DNA from: Candidatus Woesearchaeota archaeon
GTDB lineage: Archaea; Nanobdellota; Nanobdellia; Woesearchaeales; SKIA01
Assembly: GCA_007128245.1 (NCBI GenBank)
Contig: SKXU01000108.1
Coordinates: 1 to 20,740 of the forward strand
DNA length: 20,740 nt
Reading direction: 5' to 3'
This document shows positions 14,184 through 20,740 of this stretch, one piece after another (positions within the stretch are counted from its first letter, which is position 1; every line of letters starts with the position of its first letter). Position numbers and translations under genes: made by a program. The notes beneath the pieces are model-generated. The model saw only the letters and a list, made by a program, of their open reading frames with translations. It did no database searches and was not told the DNA's origin.

Positions 14184-16589
14184 CTACACTCCACGAACAC
14201 CAGTGGATCCGACAACTAACCCATTGCCGTATGCGTATGCACGAGAAACTAGAGGGAACGAACGCCAGCTATTACCTGAGCCGATATATGCGCTTGCTGG
14301 AGTAGCCATGGATCCTCTACTATAGAGTGTTTCACCGTTAACAGTTGTTCGTCCAAATCTGAAGAACTCTCGTCCTTCATTTCCTATTCTCCATGCTTGC
14401 CTAGTCCAGTCGGTTCCATCAGGGCTGGTAGCAATAGGTCCTAACATAGGCGTTCCACGACCACTTGAGCGACCAAGTCCTGAAATCGCAACATATCCAT
14501 CACTGTAGATGAGCTGTGAATGAAGGGAGAGTTTACTCTCTTGCCATCGTTGACCATTCCAATGAAACTTAGTCCTCATCACTTGTACAACTGCATCATT
14601 TCCACTGGCTGCTGCAAAAGAGTGAGGTCTGGCTACTCCAGCGTCATGTCGCATGGTAGGAGGATTTCCAAATACTTGACTTGTGCCCAACCCATCCGTA
14701 CTTGCTCTAAGACTTGGTACATGAACAAAGTATCCTCCTGAAGCAACCACATGTTCTCCCACACCAATCCGCAAACCTGAATCAGCAGCAACCCATGTAG
14801 CGCCTGCATCCGAAGTTACCCACGCACCATCGCGACCGGTAGCGAGTACTGTGTCTCCAAGGCTTACTAACTGCAACACTCCTTCAGGACTATTCTCAAC
14901 GCGATTCCACACAACACCATCAACACTGCGATGCACTATTCCTCCACTACGATCTCTCGCACCCAAAAACCACCCTCCATCATATGTGGTAAACGCAATT
15001 GCTGTGGGTTGAAACTGTCCATAAGCGGTTCGGGAAACTGTACTTCCTGAACTTGGAGCTCGCGATTCAGGAGTGAAATTGAGCATCAAAAACAATTCAT
15101 TATCCACGCCATCAAACCTGAATTCATATAGATTGTTGCGTTCTTTAGCTTGCATCCTGAGAGTTATTCCGTTATTCGTGATATCAACATGATATGAGTT
15201 GCCGTCATCAAGCACATACTCACCATCTCGAGGAGTAATTCCCAATTGATTCCTTGGAGCTGGATGCTCAAACACTTGTAGTCGGGACGCCATGTTCTGT
15301 GAGCTTATCTGAAGAACTATTTCATCATTTCTAAATACTCTATCAGGAGGTGGACGACTGGATGCTCCTTGAACTCTCGCATGAACATTGTGCTCAAGAC
15401 GAATATTTTGATTATCTGCGTCCTCAAAACGGATTCTTATTCCTTGAATAGTATCAAGCTCATCTCGAGATGTGTAAAAGGGCGGGCTCCTTGCGTGTAC
15501 AAACAACTCGTTTATTTCAGTTCGAAGACTGGGATGCGTGTATTCTGTCCGTAAATAAATCCTGTCTCCCTCAAATAACCTGCGAGGAGCATAGGCAACC
15601 CAATCAATTGTTTCTGAACCACCACTTGAATTCCATAATGTTCGCGAGCCTGCGTTAGTAATGCTGATCTGTACTGGATCAGCACTGGTCTCTAAGAAAG
15701 ATCCCCGAAGAAAAGGATGATATCTCGAAGCAACCGTTAAACTTCGTTGGAGAGGGAGAGTGTTAGAATTTGAAGTGATTCCACGAGGTATTCCGAAGAG
15801 TTGTCCTTGCTCAAGATTATTGAACTGAAATCGCACATAAGGTGGCTGTGCATCTGGATGCGCTATTATGTCGTCAGGGCAAGCAAATGAGGGACCTCCA
15901 AAAGGTATTTCACAACGACCCGATCCTAGAACTCGTGCTCCTCCAAGACCAGGATCTAGAGGGAGAACAAATTCTCCTTGCGGGTTTGTTTCGTCTTCTA
16001 TTTCAGGGTCTTGAATGCGTGCTTCAGGTAACTGTTGAAGTGCTTCTTCTAAGTCTTCTTGATTCACGTTGATGGCGACGAGTTGTACGTTCCAATAGCC
16101 ACAATCGCCCGGTGAACGGCAGCCGCAGCTGAGAAAAACAGTTCTTTCGCCTTGATCTTGTTGTTCTCGTTGGCTTGTGCACATGAGTACTGCGATTGCA
16201 TTGAGTCCTCCCTCATCATCTACTAAACTGTTTGAAATGGTTATTGGTCCTGTTACGTTGACAAAATCTACTAATCCTGGTATTGGGCTTCCAGGGACAT
16301 CAAACTCAGTCCACTCTCCTAGTTCTTGGTTGTAGATGCGTCCGCTGCTGTATGCTATGGGTCTATTAATTAATCTTGAAGGCCAGCGTAGTGTGATTTG
16401 CAAGTCTCCGCTGTCTTGTAGTTGTGCGCTGATCATTTGTCCCCTCTCGAAGTCCCATGGAGGCGCAAAGTTTCTATCTTCGATAAACTGTACATGTGCT
16501 GGATTTTCTGGATCGAAGTATTGGATGTTGGCGATAGCTGGCACGACACACAGTAATAGTGCCGCAATGAATAGTATGTATGTCCGCAT
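14184..16589 (-). CDS. Large secreted protein with shared N-terminal domain and Asp-box propeller
   Basis: An 801-residue exported protein of no named family. Residues 1-20 form a standard signal peptide ending AIA. Residues about 21-170 form a domain also found in the protein at 17873: FAPPWD (41-46), a RIYN...EW segment, Cys137, and CGCRSPGDCGYWNVQ (155-169). A linker and beta-rich middle section follow, without clear family. From about residue 525 the protein contains repeated strand groups with Asp-box motifs (SVDGVVW, TSDAGATW, SPDGTDW; Sx(D)xGxxW), typical of BNR/YCF48-like beta-propellers; six to seven blades can be counted by eye. There is no C-terminal membrane helix, so it is secreted or held by partners. 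Propellers of this kind bind proteins or glycans. It has its own TTTATAAA promoter. Codon use is less biased than in the neighbouring ATPase. Confidence 0.85.
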   Translation of the reverse strand: MRTYILFIAALLLCVVPAIANIQYFDPENPAHVQFIEDRNFAPPWDFERGQMISAQLQDSGDLQITLRWPSRLINRPIAYSSGRIYNQELGEWTEFDVPGSPIPGLVDFVNVTGPITISNSLVDDEGGLNAIAVLMCTSQREQQDQGERTVFLSCGCRSPGDCGYWNVQLVAINVNQEDLEEALQQLPEARIQDPEIEDETNPQGEFVLPLDPGLGGARVLGSGRCEIPFGGPSFACPDDIIAHPDAQPPYVRFQFNNLEQGQLFGIPRGITSNSNTLPLQRSLTVASRYHPFLRGSFLETSADPVQISITNAGSRTLWNSSGGSETIDWVAYAPRRLFEGDRIYLRTEYTHPSLRTEINELFVHARSPPFYTSRDELDTIQGIRIRFEDADNQNIRLEHNVHARVQGASSRPPPDRVFRNDEIVLQISSQNMASRLQVFEHPAPRNQLGITPRDGEYVLDDGNSYHVDITNNGITLRMQAKERNNLYEFRFDGVDNELFLMLNFTPESRAPSSGSTVSRTAYGQFQPTAIAFTTYDGGWFLGARDRSGGIVHRSVDGVVWNRVENSPEGVLQLVSLGDTVLATGRDGAWVTSDAGATWVAADSGLRIGVGEHVVASGGYFVHVPSLRASTDGLGTSQVFGNPPTMRHDAGVARPHSFAAASGNDAVVQVMRTKFHWNGQRWQESKLSLHSQLIYSDGYVAISGLGRSSGRGTPMLGPIATSPDGTDWTRQAWRIGNEGREFFRFGRTTVNGETLYSRGSMATPASAYIGSGNSWRSFPLVSRAYAYGNGLVVGSTGVRGV
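14187..15017 (-). other. Asp-box (BNR-like) beta-propeller region
   Basis: Residues about 525-801 of the secreted protein show a recurring pattern of a hydrophobic strand, a Gly-rich turn, a second strand and an S/T-x-D-G-x-x-W box. Three boxes are clear (near residues 553, 590 and 720) and degenerate ones follow. This matches the blade structure of sialidase/YCF48-type propellers. No sialidase catalytic residues were identified, so binding rather than hydrolysis is more likely. Confidence 0.7.
16080..16529 (-). other. Shared N-terminal cysteine domain, copy A
   Basis: Residues 21-170 of the 801-residue secreted protein. It contains FAPPWD at 41-46, RIY at 84-86, and Cys137, Cys155, Cys157 and Cys163, ending CGYWNVQ. 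Copy B in the protein at 17873 has the same landmarks at residues 40-45, 87-89, 140, 155, 157 and 163. I do not know a named family with this pattern. The four cysteines could make two disulfides or a metal site outside the cell. Confidence 0.8.
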
Positions 16590-16612
16590 ACCTCCAACTA
16601 TTGCATGTGTGG

Positions 16613-16620
16613 TTTATAAA
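16613..16620 (-). promoter_or_regulatory. TATA box of the 801-residue secreted protein gene
   Basis: TTTATAAA on the minus strand is centred 27 bases before ATG 16589. A GGAGGT lies right against the ATG, too close to act as a normal ribosome site. Confidence 0.6.
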
Positions 16621-16640
16621 GTTTTACGCCCTCGACGCAA

Positions 16641-16647
16641 TTAAATA
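16641..16647 (+). promoter_or_regulatory. TATA box of the small charged protein gene
   Basis: TTAAATA is centred 25 bases before ATG 16669; its neighbour on the other strand is 21 bases away, forming a divergent promoter pair. Confidence 0.6.
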
Positions 16648-16668
16648 CTACTGCATCCTAACATTCCT

Positions 16669-16965
16669 ATGGCCTTTAGTAAACGATTCCCAAAAGACGT
16701 TCCTGGAAGCAAGTTTCCTGAATGGGTTGACATTGCGCTTACTGATGCACAAGAAGCGCGCATCGAAGTACAGGCGCGAGAAGAGCACATTCGTCTGATG
16801 AAAGAGTGCCTTGAAGACGCATACCAGGTTCTCAAAGATAAAGAACTCAAGGACTACCAAACAAACGTTGTGCAAATGGCGGTCGCCCTGTTTGATAAAC
16901 GAGCATCACACGTTGTGTGGCATAAAGAAGAATACGCAAAAGGGCTTCTGGACAAAACAGATTAA
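16669..16965 (+). CDS. Small charged helical protein, unknown family
   Basis: A 98-residue soluble protein that I do not recognise. It has a short N-terminal basic and aromatic part (MAFSKRFPKDVPGSKFPEW), then a nearly continuous helical stretch rich in Glu, Lys and Arg from about residue 27 to 70, and a C-terminal segment with His and Trp (ASHVVWHKEEYAKGLL). It has a single cysteine and no membrane segment. The ATG at 16669 is 25 bases after a TTAAATA box. It is divergent from the large secreted protein gene and convergent with the two-helix membrane protein gene, whose stop codon it overlaps. The helical, charged character suggests a nucleic-acid or protein-binding role, but nothing in the sequence fixes it. 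Confidence 0.75.
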   Translation: MAFSKRFPKDVPGSKFPEWVDIALTDAQEARIEVQAREEHIRLMKECLEDAYQVLKDKELKDYQTNVVQMAVALFDKRASHVVWHKEEYAKGLLDKTD

Positions 16966-17192
16966 CGCTTTCGTAAGTACGCATCGCTACCGTGAATATC
17001 AAGGTGTTTGTCGCCGGGTGCGTGTGTGAAGTTATATACTGCGGCAATAAACCAGAGCGCAAACACGGTGCACAACGTAAAGCCCCACGTCATGTCAATA
17101 GGCCAGACGGCGTACGCAGAGAAGACAAAGCCGAACATACTGATAATCATAAAACTAGCAGGCAAGGGCTGCGAGACAAAATGCTTTACCAT
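16962..17192 (-). CDS. Small two-helix membrane protein, unknown family
   Basis: A 76-residue protein with two hydrophobic helices (about residues 12-29 and 36-53) separated by a short WPIDMTW turn, and a polar basic C-terminal tail of about 20 residues ending LRKR. No family is recognised. The ATG at 17192 is supported by a TTTTATA box 26 bases upstream. The gene is convergent with the one at 16669, and the two TAA stops share the palindrome TTAA. Upstream on the same strand, 38 bases away, is the anchored protein at 17231. A hairpin membrane protein may be a subunit or chaperone of a larger complex, but this is not shown. Confidence 0.75.
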   Translation of the reverse strand: MVKHFVSQPLPASFMIISMFGFVFSAYAVWPIDMTWGFTLCTVFALWFIAAVYNFTHAPGDKHLDIHGSDAYLRKR

Positions 17193-17214
17193 ACATTATC
17201 TTTTGTTTGGAGAG

Positions 17215-17221
17215 TATAAAA
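17215..17221 (-). promoter_or_regulatory. TATA box of the two-helix membrane protein gene
   Basis: TTTTATA on the minus strand is centred 26 bases before ATG 17192, about 10 bases past the stop codon of the upstream anchored protein gene. Confidence 0.5.
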
Positions 17222-17230
17222 ATATTGTGG

Positions 17231-17788
17231 CTAAATGTCGTGCTGAATCGCGCAAGCACCCGTTCGCATTGCGTACTCCGCAGGACTCAGTACTTCTACG
17301 CCATCAATCGCATAGATGTTTCCGCCCACGCGATCACCAAGATGCGCTCGAATTGCCTGGCTTGCTTGCTCGCTAAAGGCATCTTCGAATTCTTGTGCAT
17401 ATGCTCTTTGGAGTTCTCCCGAGAGCTCGCACCGAAGAGTTGCATACTCATACAATACTTGCTCATATACGCACGCATCCCCCTGTGGACCTCGCACAAT
17501 GCGTGTCTGTTCTTCTCTTGTCAGAGGATCGACAAAGGTACATTGATAGGGTTGACACTCCTTGAGAGCCAAAACTAAATCGATACAATCTCCTGCGTAC
17601 TGCTCCACAAATTCTCTGCGTATCTCATTTCGTGCCACATCTTCAAAAAGATATGGATCATCAAACAGTTCTGGCATGTCATCATCAACGAACACGATTT
17701 CTGAGTCTGAAGGAACAACCAGGACAAGTGCAACAATAACCAATACAGCAAGTCCTGCGCCAACAAAAACCATCTTCTTCGTTTCCAT
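17231..17788 (-). CDS. Membrane-anchored extracytoplasmic Cys protein, unknown family
   Basis: A 185-residue protein. Residues 7-25 form one hydrophobic helix after a short METKK start (signal anchor, or an N-terminal anchor like those of pilin-type proteins, though no clear class III signal-peptidase site is seen). An acidic segment (VDDDMPELFDD) follows, then a globular part with cysteines at 68, 78, 83, 106, 120 and 179. The core CQPYQCTF...DPLT...GDACVYEQ...LRC looks like a disulfide-bonded mini-domain. It is divergent from the large Cys-rich secreted protein at 17873, with 84 bases between the two starts holding both promoters, so coregulation is plausible. It could be a membrane partner for the exported proteins; that is inference from position only. 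Confidence 0.78.
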   Translation of the reverse strand: METKKMVFVGAGLAVLVIVALVLVVPSDSEIVFVDDDMPELFDDPYLFEDVARNEIRREFVEQYAGDCIDLVLALKECQPYQCTFVDPLTREEQTRIVRGPQGDACVYEQVLYEYATLRCELSGELQRAYAQEFEDAFSEQASQAIRAHLGDRVGGNIYAIDGVEVLSPAEYAMRTGACAIQHDI

Positions 17789-17810
17789 ACTCTACACTTA
17801 CAGCGCAGTG

Positions 17811-17818
17811 TTATTAAA
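17811..17818 (-). promoter_or_regulatory. TATA box of the anchored Cys protein gene
   Basis: TTTAATAA on the minus strand is centred 26 bases before ATG 17788, in the 84-base gap shared with the giant secreted protein promoter. Confidence 0.5.
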
Positions 17819-17842
17819 TATTTCGTCAGCACAGTCGGTAAG

Positions 17843-17850
17843 CTTAAATA
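17843..17850 (+). promoter_or_regulatory. TATA box of the giant secreted protein gene
   Basis: CTTAAATA is centred 26 bases before ATG 17873. It is identical to the box used by the membrane protein-pta cluster. Confidence 0.6.
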
Positions 17851-17872
17851 CGAGTCGCTGCAACAACCAGTC

Positions 17873-20740
17873 ATGAGATTGAGCGCGTGGACCCTGGTCT
17901 TACTCTTTTGTATCCCGTTCGCATTTGCTAGCGAGCTTCCAGGAGCACTGACGTCTGCCACGTGGAGTTCTTGGGATGATTCTGACAAGTTTGCGCCTCC
18001 ATGGGATGTGCATGCTCGTAGCCACCAATTAATCACCATCAGCAGAGCAGGATCAGGGATGAATACTGATACTCCGCGAGTGGAAATAGATTTGAGCCAC
18101 ACGCGCTTTCCTGTATATCTTGAATCAACACGAATCTACTCGATCACTGAAAATAGGTGGCTTGACCGCGCACCTAGGCTGGGTGGGGAGCAGATAAACC
18201 TACCAGGATTTCGAACGAATTCAACAGTATCTGCTTTCCTGAGCGGCGATGCGATTAGACCGGGAGAATACTTGTTTTTCGCGTACCTGTGCCCGAGCTA
18301 CAGCGTGACGGGGGATGAGCAAATCAGACTACGGTGCGGCTGCCGCTCAGAAACAAATTGCGGGTACTGGAACGTGCAACGATACATCATCCCTGACCCT
18401 CAGCAAGAGAGCGACCCAACGACGAGCCCAAGGGTTGATGGCTCTCCAGGAGAACCTCCAGGAGCACGCACACCAGGCGCTGATTGCAGTCGAGACCAAG
18501 AATGCGGATTAGGATACGCATGCACTGCAGGAATGTGCTTTCCTGACAGTAGCACGAACGACGTGTCACCAGACACGTTTTCCGGAAACATTGAATTTGT
18601 TTCACCAAACATCGTGAGGTTCACCTATCCAGAAGTACGGGAAGGCGAAGAGCTGCAATTCATGCAGTATCAGCAGGTCTCATCTATATTTCATGAATAC
18701 TTAAGGAATTGGGCAGGGTTTATGTCTTCACGACCCTATTATCATGTTACTCAACACGTTTCTCGCGTCCGAACTCCAGAAATGGAACGCCTCGGACTTC
18801 CCGGAGCATTTTTCGCCGTCAATAATCAAGCAGGAGTGGATCGCGTCTACGTGTTCCCAGTATCTCACCGATATGGTGAGTTGACTGTGCGACCGCAAAA
18901 TCTACACGAAAAACTTAGTGATGACCAGAACGTGTTCATCTTGTTTAATGAGCCGACCACCACAGAGCAACTTGACGAGCGAGACGCGATTCATATCCAA
19001 TTCGTGGATGAAATTGGATTGCCTGTAACTCCTGGGGTGGTAGAACGCTTGCACGACAGACACCGGATCGTATTTTACACTGAAGGAATTCGGTTCCAAA
19101 CCGTACGTGAGTTTGGCAATACGCAATTAGAAGTGAACCCTCCACTGGTCGACTCAGGGACATTTACCTTTACCTACGGCTCTACTGAGATCATCGTCGA
19201 GATAACGGATCGATTCGCATCAGATAGGCATAATGCTACTGATACTCGACAAGCTCATGAACAACGCACTCGCGTAGCAGCATGCGCAGGCGCAGAAGAT
19301 TGCGTGATTGACCAATGCATGAGCAACTACGACTGTCCAATTGGAAATTACTGCGATACGCGGCGAGATGATGATGGTATTGCACGCACAACCTGCGTGC
19401 CAGGGGTGATGCCGGATACATGTAGCGCAGATGAAGTTCATGTACAATATCGGTGCTTGCCACGACTGTCAAGTCCTTGGGCGCGCATTCCAAGCAAGCA
19501 ACCAAATGGGATGGCAGCTGATCCACGCACTCCACGTATTATTCAATATATTCGCACTGGTGGAGACGAAAGAGCATATTTTGAAGGAGGAGGATATGGA
19601 GCGGACTACGAAATATTCGTGAGAACAATTAATGGTCAAAGGTCTGGATGGCATACGGGCGGTCAATTGAGAGCTGCGTACACGCTACGGATGAATGATG
19701 ATGCTCGTCCTTTAACTCCTTCAGTAACTCGAGAGACTAGAGGCGAATACCAAACATTCATGTTCTACCGCGGACCTGTTCTGATGGAAGATCAAAATAC
19801 GAGCATGGACTTTGTGCGAGACGCACGACGCGGCGATCTGACTCGTGACACTTGGTGCGAATGGCTCCATCAGCGAAGAGCCGAAATAACGGAAAGAGAC
19901 TCGGAAAGAGGCGCTCTCGTTCCCGAACCACCAGACTGCAATCAGAACTTTGTGCATCCGCCCGAGCACCAGTGCTCTGGAGGCCTATTAGATGGGACGT
20001 GCATACGAGGAGAACGCGTATTCATGGGCTGCGATCAAGCATGTAGCACAGGTGGATGCAGAGCAGGCATGTGCCAGCCTCAGTTCTGTCTTACTACTGC
20101 TGACTGTGATGGGTCTGATCTGACTTGTGAAGACTTTGTGTGTGTGCGCAGAAGCAACTTTAATGACGAAGCTAATACGCATATATACCGAGTAAATCAA
20201 GATACTCGTCATCAGTGGGGCGCACCAGGTCGGCAGTGGATTACTATTGAGCAACGGTACGCACTAAACAGCGTTATTCTTGATGGAATTGACTTTCTCT
20301 ATGCTAGAGGGCGCTGCTTTAGACATGAGCACTGCGCAGAGGGATGGCAGTGCGAGCAACCTTGGGATCATAATTTCTACTATCCTGGACGAACGACAAC
20401 TCCTGAACCGCGCAGGTGCGTTCCTATTTGTGATGTGCACTGGTGTACTTCACGAGATGACACCTGTATTGGGGTATGTCTCTATGATGGTACTTGCATA
20501 AATAATGCGAGATTCCGGAATGATAGGGGTGGTGCTGGTAACCAAAGCACCGTGCAGGCACCGCTCGCGTCGCTCACTGAAAATTCTCCACGAGCAGCGG
20601 TAGGAGCAATCTATAATAATTATGTATGTCCACACAATGCATACTGGTTAGACCCTCCTTACTCAACGAACTCATACATGCGCTGCTATCCTAACGATGA
20701 AGATTGCCAGTGGCAAGAATGGTTTGATGATAGGCGAGAC
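17873..20740 (+). CDS. Giant secreted Cys-rich multidomain protein (3' end beyond window)
   Basis: The frame stays open from ATG 17873 to the window's end: at least 956 residues without a stop. Residues 1-19 form a signal peptide (ending FAFA). Residues about 20-170 are the domain shared with the 801-residue protein: FAPPWD (40-45), RIY (87-89), Cys140 and CGCRSETNCGYWNVQ (155-169). A Pro/Gly linker (172-203) leads to the first four-Cys module (205-222). A long beta-rich region (about 230-450) follows, then further modules at 482-508, 739-757 and 815-849 and other cysteines between them. The modules follow C-x5-C-x5/6-C-xn-C with Gly before the third Cys, like repeats found in large secreted proteins of diverse prokaryotes. 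At least one N-glycosylation sequon (Asn116-Ser-Thr) is present. No function is known; an adhesin, surface-layer or host-contact protein is a reasonable inference. CTTAAATA lies 26 bases upstream. Confidence 0.88.
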   Translation, partial: MRLSAWTLVLLFCIPFAFASELPGALTSATWSSWDDSDKFAPPWDVHARSHQLITISRAGSGMNTDTPRVEIDLSHTRFPVYLESTRIYSITENRWLDRAPRLGGEQINLPGFRTNSTVSAFLSGDAIRPGEYLFFAYLCPSYSVTGDEQIRLRCGCRSETNCGYWNVQRYIIPDPQQESDPTTSPRVDGSPGEPPGARTPGADCSRDQECGLGYACTAGMCFPDSSTNDVSPDTFSGNIEFVSPNIVRFTYPEVREGEELQFMQYQQVSSIFHEYLRNWAGFMSSRPYYHVTQHVSRVRTPEMERLGLPGAFFAVNNQAGVDRVYVFPVSHRYGELTVRPQNLHEKLSDDQNVFILFNEPTTTEQLDERDAIHIQFVDEIGLPVTPGVVERLHDRHRIVFYTEGIRFQTVREFGNTQLEVNPPLVDSGTFTFTYGSTEIIVEITDRFASDRHNATDTRQAHEQRTRVAACAGAEDCVIDQCMSNYDCPIGNYCDTRRDDDGIARTTCVPGVMPDTCSADEVHVQYRCLPRLSSPWARIPSKQPNGMAADPRTPRIIQYIRTGGDERAYFEGGGYGADYEIFVRTINGQRSGWHTGGQLRAAYTLRMNDDARPLTPSVTRETRGEYQTFMFYRGPVLMEDQNTSMDFVRDARRGDLTRDTWCEWLHQRRAEITERDSERGALVPEPPDCNQNFVHPPEHQCSGGLLDGTCIRGERVFMGCDQACSTGGCRAGMCQPQFCLTTADCDGSDLTCEDFVCVRRSNFNDEANTHIYRVNQDTRHQWGAPGRQWITIEQRYALNSVILDGIDFLYARGRCFRHEHCAEGWQCEQPWDHNFYYPGRTTTPEPRRCVPICDVHWCTSRDDTCIGVCLYDGTCINNARFRNDRGGAGNQSTVQAPLASLTENSPRAAVGAIYNNYVCPHNAYWLDPPYSTNSYMRCYPNDEDCQWQEWFDDRRD
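17933..18382 (+). other. Shared N-terminal cysteine domain, copy B
   Basis: Residues 21-170 of the large secreted protein. Landmarks FAPPWD, RIY, Cys140 and CGCRSxxxCGYWNVQ fall at almost the same residue numbers as in copy A (16080-16529 on the other strand); the final Cys-rich block falls at exactly residues 155-169 in both. Between the landmarks the two copies have diverged heavily, which points to an old duplication under selection for the cysteines and aromatic positions. Confidence 0.8.
18485..18538 (+). repeat. Four-Cys protein module 1
   Basis: Encodes Cys205, Cys211, Cys217 and Cys222 (C-x5-C-x5-C-x4-C) with GLGYAC before the third cysteine. This is the most regular copy of the module, placed right after the linker that follows the shared N-terminal domain. 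Confidence 0.7.
19316..19396 (+). repeat. Four-Cys protein module 2
   Basis: Encodes Cys482, Cys488, Cys494 and Cys508. The first three cysteines keep the x5/x5 spacing and the PIGNYC form; the last spacing is stretched by a DTRRDDDG insertion. Confidence 0.65.
20087..20143 (+). repeat. Four-Cys protein module 3
   Basis: Encodes Cys739, Cys745, Cys752 and Cys757 (x5, x6, x4), close in spacing to module 1. It is preceded by a cluster of extra cysteines (701, 710, 720, 724, 729, 734). Confidence 0.65.
20315..20419 (+). repeat. Four-Cys protein module 4
   Basis: Encodes Cys815, Cys821, Cys827 and Cys849. The x5/x5 spacing and the AEGWQC form match modules 1 and 2; a Trp/Tyr-rich insertion separates the last cysteine. 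Further cysteines (853, 858, 865, 869, 875) follow at once. Confidence 0.6.

Noticed and set aside
17231..17788. Anchored Cys protein as an archaeal pilin
   Set aside because: It has a hydrophobic N-terminal helix, but I see no class III signal-peptidase motif directly before it, and the six-cysteine body is not pilin-like.
1..20740. CRISPR arrays, insertion sequences, tRNA or rRNA genes, prophage
   Set aside because: No spaced repeats, transposase, terminal inverted repeats, tRNA cloverleaf or phage structural genes were seen anywhere in the window.

Overview
The window looks like archaeal chromosome, most plausibly from a DPANN-type lineage (Woesearchaeota/Nanoarchaeota-like), although lineage cannot be proven from sequence alone. 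Nearly every gene that starts a transcript has an A/T-rich box (for example TTTATAAA, CTTAAATA, TTAAATA) centred about 24-28 bases before its start codon. This is the archaeal TATA position for leaderless mRNAs. A clear Shine-Dalgarno sequence is seen only where a gene sits inside an operon (the E3 gene at 578). The archaeal-type Mre11, the DUF2779 nuclease, the very tight packing and the many small exported proteins of unknown family fit the same picture.

Region 1 (1-4843) is central metabolism and envelope. It holds the 3' end of a 2-oxoacid dehydrogenase E2 gene followed by its E3 (dihydrolipoamide dehydrogenase), then a DUF427 protein. On the opposite strand is a compact three-gene cluster: a Cys-rich membrane protein, phosphotransacetylase and a small anchored exported protein. 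A CBS-domain protein with a membrane tail follows. E2/E3 make acyl-CoA (probably acetyl-CoA) and Pta interconverts acetyl-CoA and acetyl phosphate, so they could form one route; no acetate kinase is in view.

Region 2 (4844-14181) is informational and general. It holds a coiled-coil protein of unknown function, Mre11 without a neighbouring Rad50, a sugar-phosphate nucleotidyltransferase, a TVP38/VTT membrane protein, a rhodanese, a two-domain nuclease (PD-(D/E)XK plus DnaQ-like, DUF2779), a small helical protein, a P2-type cation ATPase whose M5/M6 ion-site acids are missing, and a SprT/YgjP-like zinc metalloprotease.

Region 3 (14184-20740) is dominated by exported proteins. Two very large secreted proteins (801 residues, and at least 956 residues, the latter running off the window) share a previously unnamed N-terminal domain. 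Its four cysteines lie at nearly the same residue numbers in both, and it ends in CGCRSxxxCGYWNVQ. After this domain they diverge: one has a C-terminal Asp-box beta-propeller, the other has repeated four-cysteine modules. Between them lie a small soluble protein, a two-helix membrane protein and a membrane-anchored Cys-containing protein. This is the best candidate for an undescribed cell-surface system. Codon use here is visibly less biased than in the metabolic genes and the ATPase.

No rRNA, tRNA, CRISPR array, insertion sequence or phage gene was seen. The longest gene-free stretches are all under about 90 bases and mostly hold divergent promoters.
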